The notes: generated from the letters alone by a model not told the origin. 10,981 nt of DNA from JBGTKH01 sp041744735 (GCA_041744735.1 JBGTKH010000278.1:1-10981); one strand, 5' to 3'. Shown: positions 1-8,693, counted from the stretch's first letter. A program made the numbers and translations.

Positions 1-549
1 GTGTTCAGGCAACAGGCGCGGGAGCCAGGTGGCGTCGATTAGACCGACTTCCAAGAGATCGAGAAGGTGGACTTGGTCTTTGCGTCGAAACGAATTCAGT
101 TTCATCCGCACCAGGGCCTCGAGGGAAAGGATTTGATAGTCTTCGGCGCGAACGGCTTCCGTGACGTCTGCAGAGGGAGCCGGGTACGTCGGACGAACTT
201 TCTCTCCGGCGAAGAGGAGATGAACGGCATCGCGAGGGCTGCCGTTGGGGCCGTCAATGAAACACTCCACATCCATGACCCGGTGATGCTCGAAGCCGGC
301 CGCTTCGAGCGCCTGTTTCACGGCTGCGAAGTCGCAGCGGCGGATGAGAATGTCGACGTCTTGCGTGTTGCGGACGGCGGCACGATCCACGCGCGCGACC
401 CATGCGGCGACGGCATTGCCGCCTGCGACGGCGTACAGAATGCCCGCTTGTTCCAATGCGTTGGCGGCTCGACAGGCTCGTTGGCGGACGGCTTCCACGG
501 CTTCGATCATCCTTTTCCAGGAGAAGTCTTGCAGTTCAACCGCCATCAT
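1..549 (-). CDS. Nucleotidyltransferase-fold protein, partial (C-terminus beyond left edge)
   Basis: The minus strand reads open from an ATG at 549 to the window edge, 183 codons without a stop. The protein has a nucleotidyltransferase-like core: a double glycine in VAGGNAVAAW (residues 41-50), then TQDVDILI with D64 and D66 in the DxD position expected to bind metal, and a possible third acidic residue in RDAVH (D107). A later stretch, LVRMKLNSFRRKDQVHLLDL (147-166), resembles the C-terminal helix of stand-alone nucleotidyltransferase proteins of the MenT/AbiEii-like group. An in-frame TGA at about 580-582 prevents a longer N-terminus. ATG codons at 549 and 546 are adjacent and either may be used; no Shine-Dalgarno sequence is visible. 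The gene is divergent from the MoxR operon and probably unrelated to it. Whether it is a toxin, an antibiotic-type nucleotidyltransferase or something else cannot be told, and no antitoxin partner is visible upstream. Confidence 0.82.
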   Translation of the reverse strand, partial: MMAVELQDFSWKRMIEAVEAVRQRACRAANALEQAGILYAVAGGNAVAAWVARVDRAAVRNTQDVDILIRRCDFAAVKQALEAAGFEHHRVMDVECFIDGPNGSPRDAVHLLFAGEKVRPTYPAPSADVTEAVRAEDYQILSLEALVRMKLNSFRRKDQVHLLDLLEVGLIDATWLPRLLPEH

Positions 550-597
550 ACAACTCAATAGTATTGCAAGGTTTTTGGATCACGCGCGAAGTGGCCA

Positions 598-691
598 GGG
601 TCAGACGTTCAGAATTCAAAATTGCTGCGGCGGGCGTTCTCCACTTACCACGACTCTTTCGCAGCAATTTTGAATTCTGAACGTCTGACCC
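598..691. repeat. Perfect 32-bp inverted repeat with 30-base loop
   Basis: The arms 598-629 and 660-691 are exact reverse complements over 32 bases, beginning GGGTCAGACGTTCAG and including a GAATTC in each arm; the loop is 630-659. The outer nine bases of the right arm (CGTCTGACC type, 682-690) recur as a direct copy at 695-703. No T-tract follows, and the element lies between divergent genes, so it is a poor fit to a terminator. The GGGTCAGAC-type end resembles the palindromic units associated with REP-associated tyrosine transposases, or a small non-autonomous element. No flanking target duplication is evident. The symmetry is directly visible; the mobile-element origin is inference. Confidence 0.92.
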
Positions 692-1093
692 GTGCGTCTG
701 ACCAAAGTATACCTAATGAACTGACTCGCCGCGGGGCTGCGCGGAGCCAGTGGACCAGCTCGGTCCCACTCGGCACCCGAACGTTGCGCTAGGCAGAATG
801 GCGGCAGGGAACTATGCTGGAACATTAGCGTGGTCTGGGACCGGTCATTTCCAACTCGGGAATAGCCCAAAGCACAAACCACGAAAGGAGTTGGCGTCGC
901 GAGCGAGCAGAACACGATGGCCGGTTCGCCGCGCCGCCTTGAGGTTTTGGGAAACGGAGAGGCTTACCAGACTGAACAAAAAACCGGCATAGCGGTACTA
1001 ACAACCGGTGCACCGCCACGTTACGACAGCCTGCCAAGGCGACAACGACGAACACGGCATGGATGGGAAGGGTCGCCGGATTCGGTCGCCGAT

Positions 1094-1122
1094 TTGATCT
1101 GCACCGCAGCGGTTTCGACAAT
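1094..1122 (+). promoter_or_regulatory. Weak candidate sigma70-type promoter for the MoxR operon
   Basis: TTGATC (1094-1099) and GACAAT (1117-1122) each match four of six bases of the -35 and -10 consensus and are 17 bases apart. This would give a leader of roughly 70 bases before the ATG at 1200. Such partial matches are frequent by chance, and planctomycete promoters are poorly characterised, so this is only a candidate. Confidence 0.2.
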
Positions 1123-1187
1123 TACTGCAACAAGGATGCTTGTCAGCTAACCATCAACCTTCCACATGCGGCCACCGACGGTCGTCA

Positions 1188-1193
1188 AAGGGA
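1188..1193 (+). promoter_or_regulatory. Shine-Dalgarno site that decides the MoxR start
   Basis: AAGGGA sits 6 bases before the ATG at 1200. It favours that codon over an in-frame ATG 60 bases earlier (1140), whose 20 extra codons lack any resemblance to MoxR N-termini and which has no comparable upstream site. Confidence 0.6.
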
Positions 1194-1199
1194 CATGAT

Positions 1200-2270
<1,071 letters not shown>

Positions 2271-3174
2271 CGCGATCAAACGCATTTCGCGGCTGGACAT
2301 CCGGGCGCGGCGGATCGTAGAGGGTTTTCTGGCCGGCATGCACCGCAGTCCGTACTTCGGGCAGTCGGTCGAGTTTCTGCAGCACCGCGAATACGCGGCG
2401 GGCGACGATCTGCGCAACGTGGACTGGAAAGTCTGGGCGCGGGGGGATCGCTTGTACGTCAAGCAGTATGAAGAGGACACGAATTTGCGTTGCACGTTGC
2501 TGGTGGATGTTTCCAACAGCATGCAATACGGCAACGGGCCGATGAATAAGTACGAGTACGCCTGCACGCTGGCGTCGAGTCTGGCGTACTTGGTGCTGCG
2601 GCAACAGGACGCGGTGGCCAGCGTGACGTTCGATGCGCGCGTGCGAAACAAGGTCCCGTCGCGGAGCAAGCGAAACCATATCTTGTCGGTGATCAACTCG
2701 CTGGACGTCAGCCATCCGGCGGACAAGACAGAGATGTACGGCATCCTGCGCGAAGCGGCGGAGACGTATCCGCGTCGCGGCATGATGGTGCTAGTGTCCG
2801 ATTTGCTGGTCGATCCGCAATCGACGCTGAAGGGGTTGAAGCTGCTGCGCAACCGCGGGCACGATGTGCTGGTGTTTCACGTAATGGACGACGACGAGCT
2901 GGATTTTCCCTTCTCCGGTCCCACGCGCTTCGAAGGGCTGGAGACGAGCGACTACCTGAATTGCAACCCGCGAGCGCTGCGTGACGGATACTTGGAGGCA
3001 CTGAACAACTTCCTCGGCGAGATGCGCCGCGGTTGTGCTCGCAACACCATCGACTACGCCCTCATCCGCACCAGCGACCCGCTCGACGCGGCGCTGGCAA
3101 CGTATCTGAGCAATCGGTTGGGAATGCACCACAAGAACTAACACCGCGTCTGCGCGAATTGACGCCGGTAGAAA

Positions 3175-3216
3175 AATGACGAATGCCAAATGACGAATGA
3201 CGAAAGAATGACGAAG
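3175..3216 (+). repeat. AATGACGAATG repeat cluster (left, reverse orientation)
   Basis: Three to four imperfect copies of AATGACGAA follow each other soon after the DUF58 stop codon. They are the reverse complement of the cluster at 3286-3343. Bases 3188-3201 (AAATGACGAATGAC) match 3329-3342 exactly in inverted orientation, so the two clusters could pair across about 127 bases. Dispersed repeats of this kind are common between planctomycete genes; no function is known to me. Confidence 0.85.
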
Positions 3217-3285
3217 CTCGAAGCCCGGAATTGTGCCGTACGATCGTCTCGTCCCTCATGGAGTGACGTTGCGCTGTCGCTCTCC

Positions 3286-3343
3286 CTTCGTCATTCGACA
3301 TTCGTCATTCATTCGACATTCGTCATTGGTCATTCGTCATTTC
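3286..3343 (+). repeat. ATTCGTCATT repeat cluster (right, forward orientation)
   Basis: CGTCATT occurs four times here, and the 17-mer ATTCGACATTCGTCATT occurs twice in tandem (3293-3309 and 3311-3327, an 18-base period). Read in the frame of the following gene this yields VIRHSSFIRHSSLVIRHF, a translated-repeat peptide. Together with the inverted cluster at 3175-3216 it fills most of the 253-base gap between the DUF58 and BatA-like genes. Units vary and there are no regular spacers, so this is not CRISPR. Confidence 0.9.
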
Positions 3344-3394
3344 CGTTTCGTGTTCCACTCGACCGGTCGTCGCCATAGGGGCTCTGCTTCCGGC

Positions 3395-5734
3395 ATGTTC
3401 TTCAGCATTTTCTCACCCGCTGTTTTGCTCGGTTTGCTGATCGGGCTGCCGCTGATTCCGGTGTTGATTCACTTAATCAACATGATGCGGCACCGGCGAG
3501 TGAAGTGGGCGGCGATGGACTTTCTGCTGCAGAGCTACAAGAAACACCGCAATTGGATCTGGCTGAAACAACTGCTGCTGTTGCTGCTGCGAATGGCGGC
3601 CGTGGCGTTGATCGTGATGATGTTGGCGGGACTTGGATGCCGAAACGAATTGGCCGGCTGGTTCGGCGGCACGCCGACGCATCACTATGTGCTGTTGGAC
3701 GACAGCTATTCGATGTCGGACCGTGCGGGAGGCACGACGGCTTTCGAGAGCGCGCTACAAGCCATCGGTCGCGTTGTAGACCGAGCGTCTCTTCAAGAGA
3801 CTCGGCAGAAGTTCACGCTGCTGCGCTTCTCGCAGGCCGTGAGCAGCGCCGCGTCGGACGCCGAAGCCGCCGCCGACCAAGTGGCCGACTTGAATGCCGA
3901 AGTGATCGACGACAACTTCAAGCTGCTGCTGGAAGAGAAACGGAACACGTTTGACGTGTCGCAGTTGGCCGTCGGTCCGCGAGCCGCGCTGAACGTCGTG
4001 AAGCAACTGATCGATCAAAGCCCGGACGAGAGGCACGTTGTGTATGTCGTCTCGGATTTCCGCGCCAAGGATTGGGACAACCCGACCGAAGTGCGCGAGA
4101 CGATGCGGAAGTTGCGCGAATCGCGGGCCGACATTCAACTGATCGGCTGCGCGCGGGCCGAGCATCCGAATCTGGGCATCGTCGACGTGGCCGCGACCGA
4201 CGACACTCGCGCCGCCGGCGTGCCCTTGTTTGTGAACGTGACAGTGAAGAACTTCGGCAAGGACGCGGCGAAGAAAGTGCAGTTGAACGTTCGCTCGCTG
4301 TTCTACGATCCGGAGACAGCCGCAGCCAGCGAGCCGGATCGCGTCAAGGGAGACGCCGAAACTCTGCCGACCGTGCTCATCGACGAAATTCGGCCCGGCG
4401 AAGCCACAACGCGGCGCGTGCAGGTATTCTTCCCGAAGGCCGGCCAGCATGTCGTCGAAGCCATCTTGCCGGAAGATCCGGTGTCCACCGACAACCACCG
4501 CTGGTCGGTTGTCGATTTTCCCGAAGGCGAGCCGGTGCTGGTCATCGACAGTAGCCCGCAGCAACGAAATGCGTACTTCCTGCAATCCGCCTTCGAGCCG
4601 GGCCAACGAGCGAACACGGGCGTCCGGCCCGACGTGCAAACCGCGGCGTTCCTGCGAGACACGTCGCTGGAGGTGCTAAACAAGTATCATTCGATTTATT
4701 TGCTTGACGTCGATCGACTGGATACTCGCGGCGTCGAAAACTTGGAAGCCTACGTCCAGGCCGGCGGCGGCGTGGGGATTTTCGCCGGAGCGAATCTGAA
4801 CATCGCCTTTTACAACGACAACTTGTATCGCGACGGCGAAGGGCTAATGCCGCTGCCGCTGGAGCGCGATGACCTGTTGCCGCCCGAACTGGCTGAGAAC
4901 ATCCCGGATATCGAAGTCACCGATCATCCAGTATTCAGCGTCTTTCTGGGCGAGCGCAATCCGCTGATTCGTTACGTGACCGTCGAGCGTTACCTGATGC
5001 CGCCGAAAGATTGGCGTCCCGCGCCCGATTCAAAAGTTGACGTGATTGCTCGCCTGCGCAACCGCAATCCACTGGTCGTCGAACGCAAGTTCGGTGAAGG
5101 CCGCGTGGTGGTCGTGCTGACAACGCTGGCTCCCGACTGGAACAACTGGGGACACGATCCCAGCTTTGTGGTCGTGGCTTTGAAACTGCAATCCTATCTC
5201 GCGTCGGCACGTCGCGTGGATACGCCGCGGCTGGTCGGCACGCCGCTGGATTTGCAACTGGAGGCGGACAAGTTTCGCAAGGACGTTACGTTCGTGGTGC
5301 CGGGCGAAACGCCCGAATCGCGCGTGCTTATTGACAAGCCGGCGGTGAAGCCGGAAGAGGATTCGCCGGTGATGAACGCATCGCTCGGCCGGGCCGCCGA
5401 AGACAACGCTCGCGCGGGCGAGACCGACCGCAGCGGCGTGTACGAAGCCTGGCCGATCAAGACCGACGGCACGCTGGACATCCGCCGCTATGCCGTGAAC
5501 GTCGAGCCAAACGAAGGCGACCTGGCGATTACCGGGCCGCAGTTGTTAATCAGCAAGCTGGACCCGGTTTCGCCACAGTTCGTTTACTGGGACGAATTCG
5601 TGATCGATCCGATGAAGGAAGCCGGCTTCCAGTGGAGTCAGTGGATTCTGTATGTGATGATCTTTTTGTTAATCGGCGAGCAGCTTTTGGCCTACTCGGC
5701 GAGCTATCATCCGGTTCGAGGAGGGGCCCGCTGA
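3395..5734 (+). CDS. BatA-like VWA membrane protein with GATase-like domain
   Basis: A 779-residue membrane protein. It begins with the BatA N-terminal domain: a first hydrophobic segment (about 7-28), then RHRRVKWAAMDFLL and a second segment (about 57-80). A VWA domain follows, with LLDDSYSMSD (D102, S104, S106) and SD at 220-221. No threonine stands in the usual third metal-site position; the equivalent stretch appears to be VGPRAAL near 193-199. Residues about 258-375 look like a CARDB-type beta-sandwich. About 378-605 resemble a class I glutamine-amidotransferase-like fold (EPVLVID, then GGGVGIFAG) without a nucleophile cysteine, so it is probably non-catalytic. A last membrane helix lies at about 749-768. 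The ATG at 3395 is chosen because it opens on the family motif MFFSIFSPAVLLGL; an in-frame ATG at 3233 only adds translated repeat DNA. The bulk is probably extracytoplasmic. The gene overlaps the next at TGATG. Its exact role is unknown. Confidence 0.92.
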   Translation: MFFSIFSPAVLLGLLIGLPLIPVLIHLINMMRHRRVKWAAMDFLLQSYKKHRNWIWLKQLLLLLLRMAAVALIVMMLAGLGCRNELAGWFGGTPTHHYVLLDDSYSMSDRAGGTTAFESALQAIGRVVDRASLQETRQKFTLLRFSQAVSSAASDAEAAADQVADLNAEVIDDNFKLLLEEKRNTFDVSQLAVGPRAALNVVKQLIDQSPDERHVVYVVSDFRAKDWDNPTEVRETMRKLRESRADIQLIGCARAEHPNLGIVDVAATDDTRAAGVPLFVNVTVKNFGKDAAKKVQLNVRSLFYDPETAAASEPDRVKGDAETLPTVLIDEIRPGEATTRRVQVFFPKAGQHVVEAILPEDPVSTDNHRWSVVDFPEGEPVLVIDSSPQQRNAYFLQSAFEPGQRANTGVRPDVQTAAFLRDTSLEVLNKYHSIYLLDVDRLDTRGVENLEAYVQAGGGVGIFAGANLNIAFYNDNLYRDGEGLMPLPLERDDLLPPELAENIPDIEVTDHPVFSVFLGERNPLIRYVTVERYLMPPKDWRPAPDSKVDVIARLRNRNPLVVERKFGEGRVVVVLTTLAPDWNNWGHDPSFVVVALKLQSYLASARRVDTPRLVGTPLDLQLEADKFRKDVTFVVPGETPESRVLIDKPAVKPEEDSPVMNASLGRAAEDNARAGETDRSGVYEAWPIKTDGTLDIRRYAVNVEPNEGDLAITGPQLLISKLDPVSPQFVYWDEFVIDPMKEAGFQWSQWILYVMIFLLIGEQLLAYSASYHPVRGGAR
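5718..5726 (+). promoter_or_regulatory. Strong Shine-Dalgarno site for the second VWA gene
   Basis: GAGGAGGGG lies 7 bases before the ATG at 5734, inside the end of the preceding gene. With the TGATG stop/start overlap it fixes 5734 as the start, rather than an in-frame ATG 102 bases earlier within the BatA-like gene, and indicates translational coupling. Confidence 0.8.
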
Positions 5735-8535
5735 TGGATTTGTCGATTGTCTTGCTGGCGCAGGCTCCCAGCCGCACGTACTTCGAGTTGTCGCGGCTGC
5801 AGTCGATGACCGAATGGTGGCAGTGGCTGTTGCTGTTGGGCGTGTGCCTGGCCGTGGCGGCGATCATTGTCGTGATGTATCTGTACGACAGCGTCGAGTT
5901 GCCGCGCGGCGTAACGGCGACATTGGTGTTGTTGCGCGTGCTGGCATTCGTCGGGCTGATTGTCTTCTTTTTGAATTTGGAAAAACGCACCGAACGCAAA
6001 CTGGTAAAGAATTCGCGGGCCCTGCTACTGGTTGATACCAGTCAGAGCATGGGCTTGCAGGATACTGATTCGACGTCGGTGCCGGCGGCGGTCAGCCGCA
6101 TCGAGCAGGTCGTCGGCGAGTTGTCTCAGGGACCGCTGATCGCCAAATTGCGCGAGAAGCACGACGTAGTGGCGTATCGATTCGACCAAGCCGCTAAACC
6201 GGTCGAGGTGGCATCGTTTCCCAAGCTGGCCGCGGCTTTCCCACCGGATGAGACGGTCACGAGTTCGTCGCCGCGGTTCGGCCGTTCACTGCGCGACGCG
6301 CGGATACTGACGCTTCTCGCCGGTGCCATCTTCGCGTTGTCGCTGATGATTGGCGTGGTGTACTTGCTCATGCAGGGCGCCGGGCTCGGGCGAGCCGTAT
6401 CTTCATGGGCGCTGATGGCCAACATCGCGTTCTTGCTCGCCGCGCTGGTTACGTTGGCCATTGCCGACTTGCGGAATCCGGAGGTCGGCTGGCTGGCGAC
6501 GTTCGGCATTTCCGATCCGGCGAAATCGCGTGTCGCAGAAAATAAGACGTCGGAAGACGAGAGCGGCGATGAGAGACAGCCGGCCGAAGAAGATCCGGAG
6601 CTGAGGGTCGATTGGAAGACCGCGTTGCTGCCGCGGGGTGTGGAGACTCGACTGGGCGAAGCGGTTCGATTCCTCGTGAATAAGGAACGCGGCGGGCCGG
6701 TGGCCGGCATCGTAGTGTTCACTGACGGGGCAAATAACGCGGGTGTTGAACCGACCGCGGCAATCACGGCTGCGCGAGAAGCGGCGATTCCCGTTTATAC
6801 GGTTGGGCTTGGCTCGACGGAACGCCCGGCCAACGTGCGCGTGGTGGACCTCGAAGCGCCGCAACGAGTTTATCCGGGCGACGCGTTTACGTTGACCGGC
6901 TACTTGCAGGCATATGAATTGGAAGACCGCACGGTGAAGGTCGAACTTGTGTCTGCAGCCGCCGGCAGCGAAGAGGCACCCACGACGTTTGAAGAAGAGC
7001 GCCGAGTCACGCTCGGTCCCACAGGCGAAGTCATCCCGCTGAAGTTCGAGGTCACGCCAAGCGAACAAGGACGCCGCGTGTACAAGCTGCGCGTGCTGCC
7101 TCCACAACAAGATTACGACAAGCGGGACAACGAAAAGACCGCGACTGTGGAAGTTGTCGATCGCAAGAACCGCGTGCTGCTGTTTGCCGGCGGCCCGACG
7201 CGCGAGTTTCAATTCCTTCGCAATCAACTCTATCGCGACCGCGACACGACCGTCGACGTGCTGCTGCAGTCGGGCGTGCCGGGAATTTCGCAAGAGGCAA
7301 ATGAGCTGTTGTTCGACTTCCCCGCAACCGCCGACGAATTATTTGAGTACGACTGCATCGTGGCGTTTGATCCCGACTGGTTTGAATTGGACGAGTTGCA
7401 GGTCGATTTGCTGGATCGCTGGGTAGCCGAGAAGGCCGGCGGCTTGATTGTCGTCGCCGGTCCGGTATACACACCGCAATGGGCCGGCCGGCCGCGCGGT
7501 GATCAGCGAGTCGACACGATCAAGGGCTTGTATCCCGTTGTGTTTTATGGACAGGGCTCGGCTACGCTTCGCATGGGCCGATTCGGCGGCGACTTGGCCT
7601 GGCCGCTGAACTTCACGCGCGACGGCATGGACGCCGAGTTTCTCTGGCTGGACGACACATCGCTGGACAGCGAACAAAAATGGTCGTCATTTGCCGGCGT
7701 GTACGGTTACTACGCCGTCAAAGATCCGAAGCCCGGTGCGCGCGTCTATGCCCGCTTTTCCGATCCCGACACCGAAATCGACAACGAATTGCCGATCTAC
7801 ATGGCCGGCCAGTTCTACGGGGCGGGCCGGGTCTTCTTTCAAGCCAGCGGCGAAATGTGGCGGCTGCGCGAACTGGACGACGCGTACTTCGAGCAATACT
7901 ACACGAAGCTCATTCGCTGGGTGTCGCAGGGCCGGTTGCTGCAAGATTCCAGCCGCGGGTTGTTGCTGGTGGACAAGGACCGCTGCCTACTGGGCGATCA
8001 AGTTTCCGTACGGGCCGTTTTGACCGACGCCCAGTTTCAGCCGCTGACCACCGACGAGGTCTCGGCGATTTTGATTCAACCAGACAGCACGCGAACGACA
8101 CTCATATTAAGGAAGCTGATGGAAGGCGGTCGCGAGGGAATGTTCGCCGCCCAGTTCACGGCGTTGCAGGAAGGAGACTATCGGGTCGAACTGAAGGTCC
8201 CGGATTCGCCTGAAGACGAATTGCTGGCCCGCGAAGTGCGCGTCCGAGTGCCCGACTTGGAAATCGAACGGCCGCAGCGGAACGATTCGCTGCTCAAGGA
8301 AATCGCCGACAAGACCGGCGGCCAATACGCGGTCGGCCTCGACGCGGCGATGAACCGGCGGGGATTGGGCACGGCACCGATTTACGATTTGATCGAACCA
8401 CAGGATCAAGAGGCATACCTGCCGGGAACGCCCGACAAGCGATTTGAAAGACTGCTGATGGGCTGGCTGCTAGGGCTGATCTGCGGCGTTTTATGTCTGG
8501 AATGGCTCATTCGGCGGCTAAACAAACTGGCGTAG
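5734..8535 (+). CDS. Large VWA membrane protein with GATase-like domain
   Basis: A 933-residue membrane protein with the same overall plan as its upstream neighbour. Two membrane helices (about 30-50 and 62-82) precede a VWA domain opening with LLLVDTSQS (D101, S103, S105). That domain is then interrupted by two further strongly hydrophobic segments (about 190-213 and 224-245) and an acidic linker. It resumes with TRLGEAVRFL (T305) and VVFTDGANNAG (D331), so the metal site is complete once the two halves come together. A beta-sandwich follows (about 365-475), then a glutamine-amidotransferase-like domain (about 478-735; RVLLFAGGPTREFQFL, GGLIVVAGP) with no nucleophile cysteine, a second beta-rich region (about 738-840), and a C-terminal helix (about 906-925). 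Two helices in the insert leave both VWA halves on the same side of the membrane. It is likely a paralogue and partner of the BatA-like protein. Its function is not known to me. Confidence 0.93.
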   Translation: MDLSIVLLAQAPSRTYFELSRLQSMTEWWQWLLLLGVCLAVAAIIVVMYLYDSVELPRGVTATLVLLRVLAFVGLIVFFLNLEKRTERKLVKNSRALLLVDTSQSMGLQDTDSTSVPAAVSRIEQVVGELSQGPLIAKLREKHDVVAYRFDQAAKPVEVASFPKLAAAFPPDETVTSSSPRFGRSLRDARILTLLAGAIFALSLMIGVVYLLMQGAGLGRAVSSWALMANIAFLLAALVTLAIADLRNPEVGWLATFGISDPAKSRVAENKTSEDESGDERQPAEEDPELRVDWKTALLPRGVETRLGEAVRFLVNKERGGPVAGIVVFTDGANNAGVEPTAAITAAREAAIPVYTVGLGSTERPANVRVVDLEAPQRVYPGDAFTLTGYLQAYELEDRTVKVELVSAAAGSEEAPTTFEEERRVTLGPTGEVIPLKFEVTPSEQGRRVYKLRVLPPQQDYDKRDNEKTATVEVVDRKNRVLLFAGGPTREFQFLRNQLYRDRDTTVDVLLQSGVPGISQEANELLFDFPATADELFEYDCIVAFDPDWFELDELQVDLLDRWVAEKAGGLIVVAGPVYTPQWAGRPRGDQRVDTIKGLYPVVFYGQGSATLRMGRFGGDLAWPLNFTRDGMDAEFLWLDDTSLDSEQKWSSFAGVYGYYAVKDPKPGARVYARFSDPDTEIDNELPIYMAGQFYGAGRVFFQASGEMWRLRELDDAYFEQYYTKLIRWVSQGRLLQDSSRGLLLVDKDRCLLGDQVSVRAVLTDAQFQPLTTDEVSAILIQPDSTRTTLILRKLMEGGREGMFAAQFTALQEGDYRVELKVPDSPEDELLAREVRVRVPDLEIERPQRNDSLLKEIADKTGGQYAVGLDAAMNRRGLGTAPIYDLIEPQDQEAYLPGTPDKRFERLLMGWLLGLICGVLCLEWLIRRLNKLA

Positions 8536-8693
8536 ACTTCGGTTCGTCTATCTCTGGGAGGAACGAAAGAAACGGGGATTCTCCGTACAAACCGTGTTTC
8601 TGGCACGGAATCCGGGTTACGAGAAATGGCTTCTAGTATTAGAATTGCAAAACAAACGTCGGCGCACGTGCACGATTTCCGATAATAACGGCA
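8536..8693 (+). other. 158-base gap with possible stem-loop before the last gene
   Basis: This is the only sizeable gap after 5734 in the gene row. GGATTCTCCGT (8576-8586) can pair with ACGGAATCC (8605-8613), with a two-base bulge and an 18-base loop; an alternative stem, CCGTG with CACGG, lies at 8593-8609. No T-tract follows, so this is not a typical intrinsic terminator. A separate promoter or a processing site for the downstream gene could lie here, but I cannot point to a convincing one. Confidence 0.35.

Larger units (their letters stand above)
550..1199. other. Long divergent intergenic region without a convincing gene
   Basis: This stretch separates the minus-strand nucleotidyltransferase gene from the plus-strand MoxR gene. 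Open frames here are under 100 codons, resemble no family I know, and partly read through the inverted repeat at 598-691. It should hold the promoters of both flanking genes. Besides the large inverted repeat I see an imperfect stem at 747-773 (about 10 bp with two bulges) and a 10-bp palindrome CGGTGCACCG at 1006-1015. Neither is clearly above chance. A non-coding RNA or a decayed gene remains possible, but nothing specific supports it. Confidence 0.6.

Noticed and set aside
67..561. Plus-strand open frame of 164 codons at the left end
   Set aside because: It is antisense to the nucleotidyltransferase gene, whose minus-strand translation carries recognisable motifs; the plus-strand peptide resembles nothing known.
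598..691. Intrinsic transcription terminator
   Set aside because: The stem is very long with a large loop, has no following T-tract on either strand, and lies between divergent genes where neither transcript would end.
1006..1015. 10-bp palindrome CGGTGCACCG as an operator
   Set aside because: A perfect 10-bp palindrome is expected about once by chance in a region of this length, and no second copy is nearby.
616..1121. Minus-strand open frames of about 98-99 codons in the intergenic region
   Set aside because: One reads through the inverted repeat and the other has no recognisable motif, no ribosome site and arginine/proline-rich composition typical of antisense or non-coding GC-rich DNA.
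3175..3343. CRISPR array
   Set aside because: Repeat units are only 9-18 bases, variable, nearly contiguous and in two orientations, without regular unique spacers or nearby cas genes.
3620..3640. Lipoprotein signal in the BatA-like protein (LAGLGC near residues 77-82)
   Set aside because: The cysteine follows the second membrane helix rather than an N-terminal signal, and the -3 residue does not fit the lipobox.
3755..4639. Minus-strand open frame of 294 codons
   Set aside because: Antisense to the BatA-like VWA gene; a consequence of GC-rich codon usage with few antisense stops.
6403..7293. Minus-strand open frame of 296 codons
   Set aside because: Antisense to the second VWA gene, with no motif or start signal of its own.
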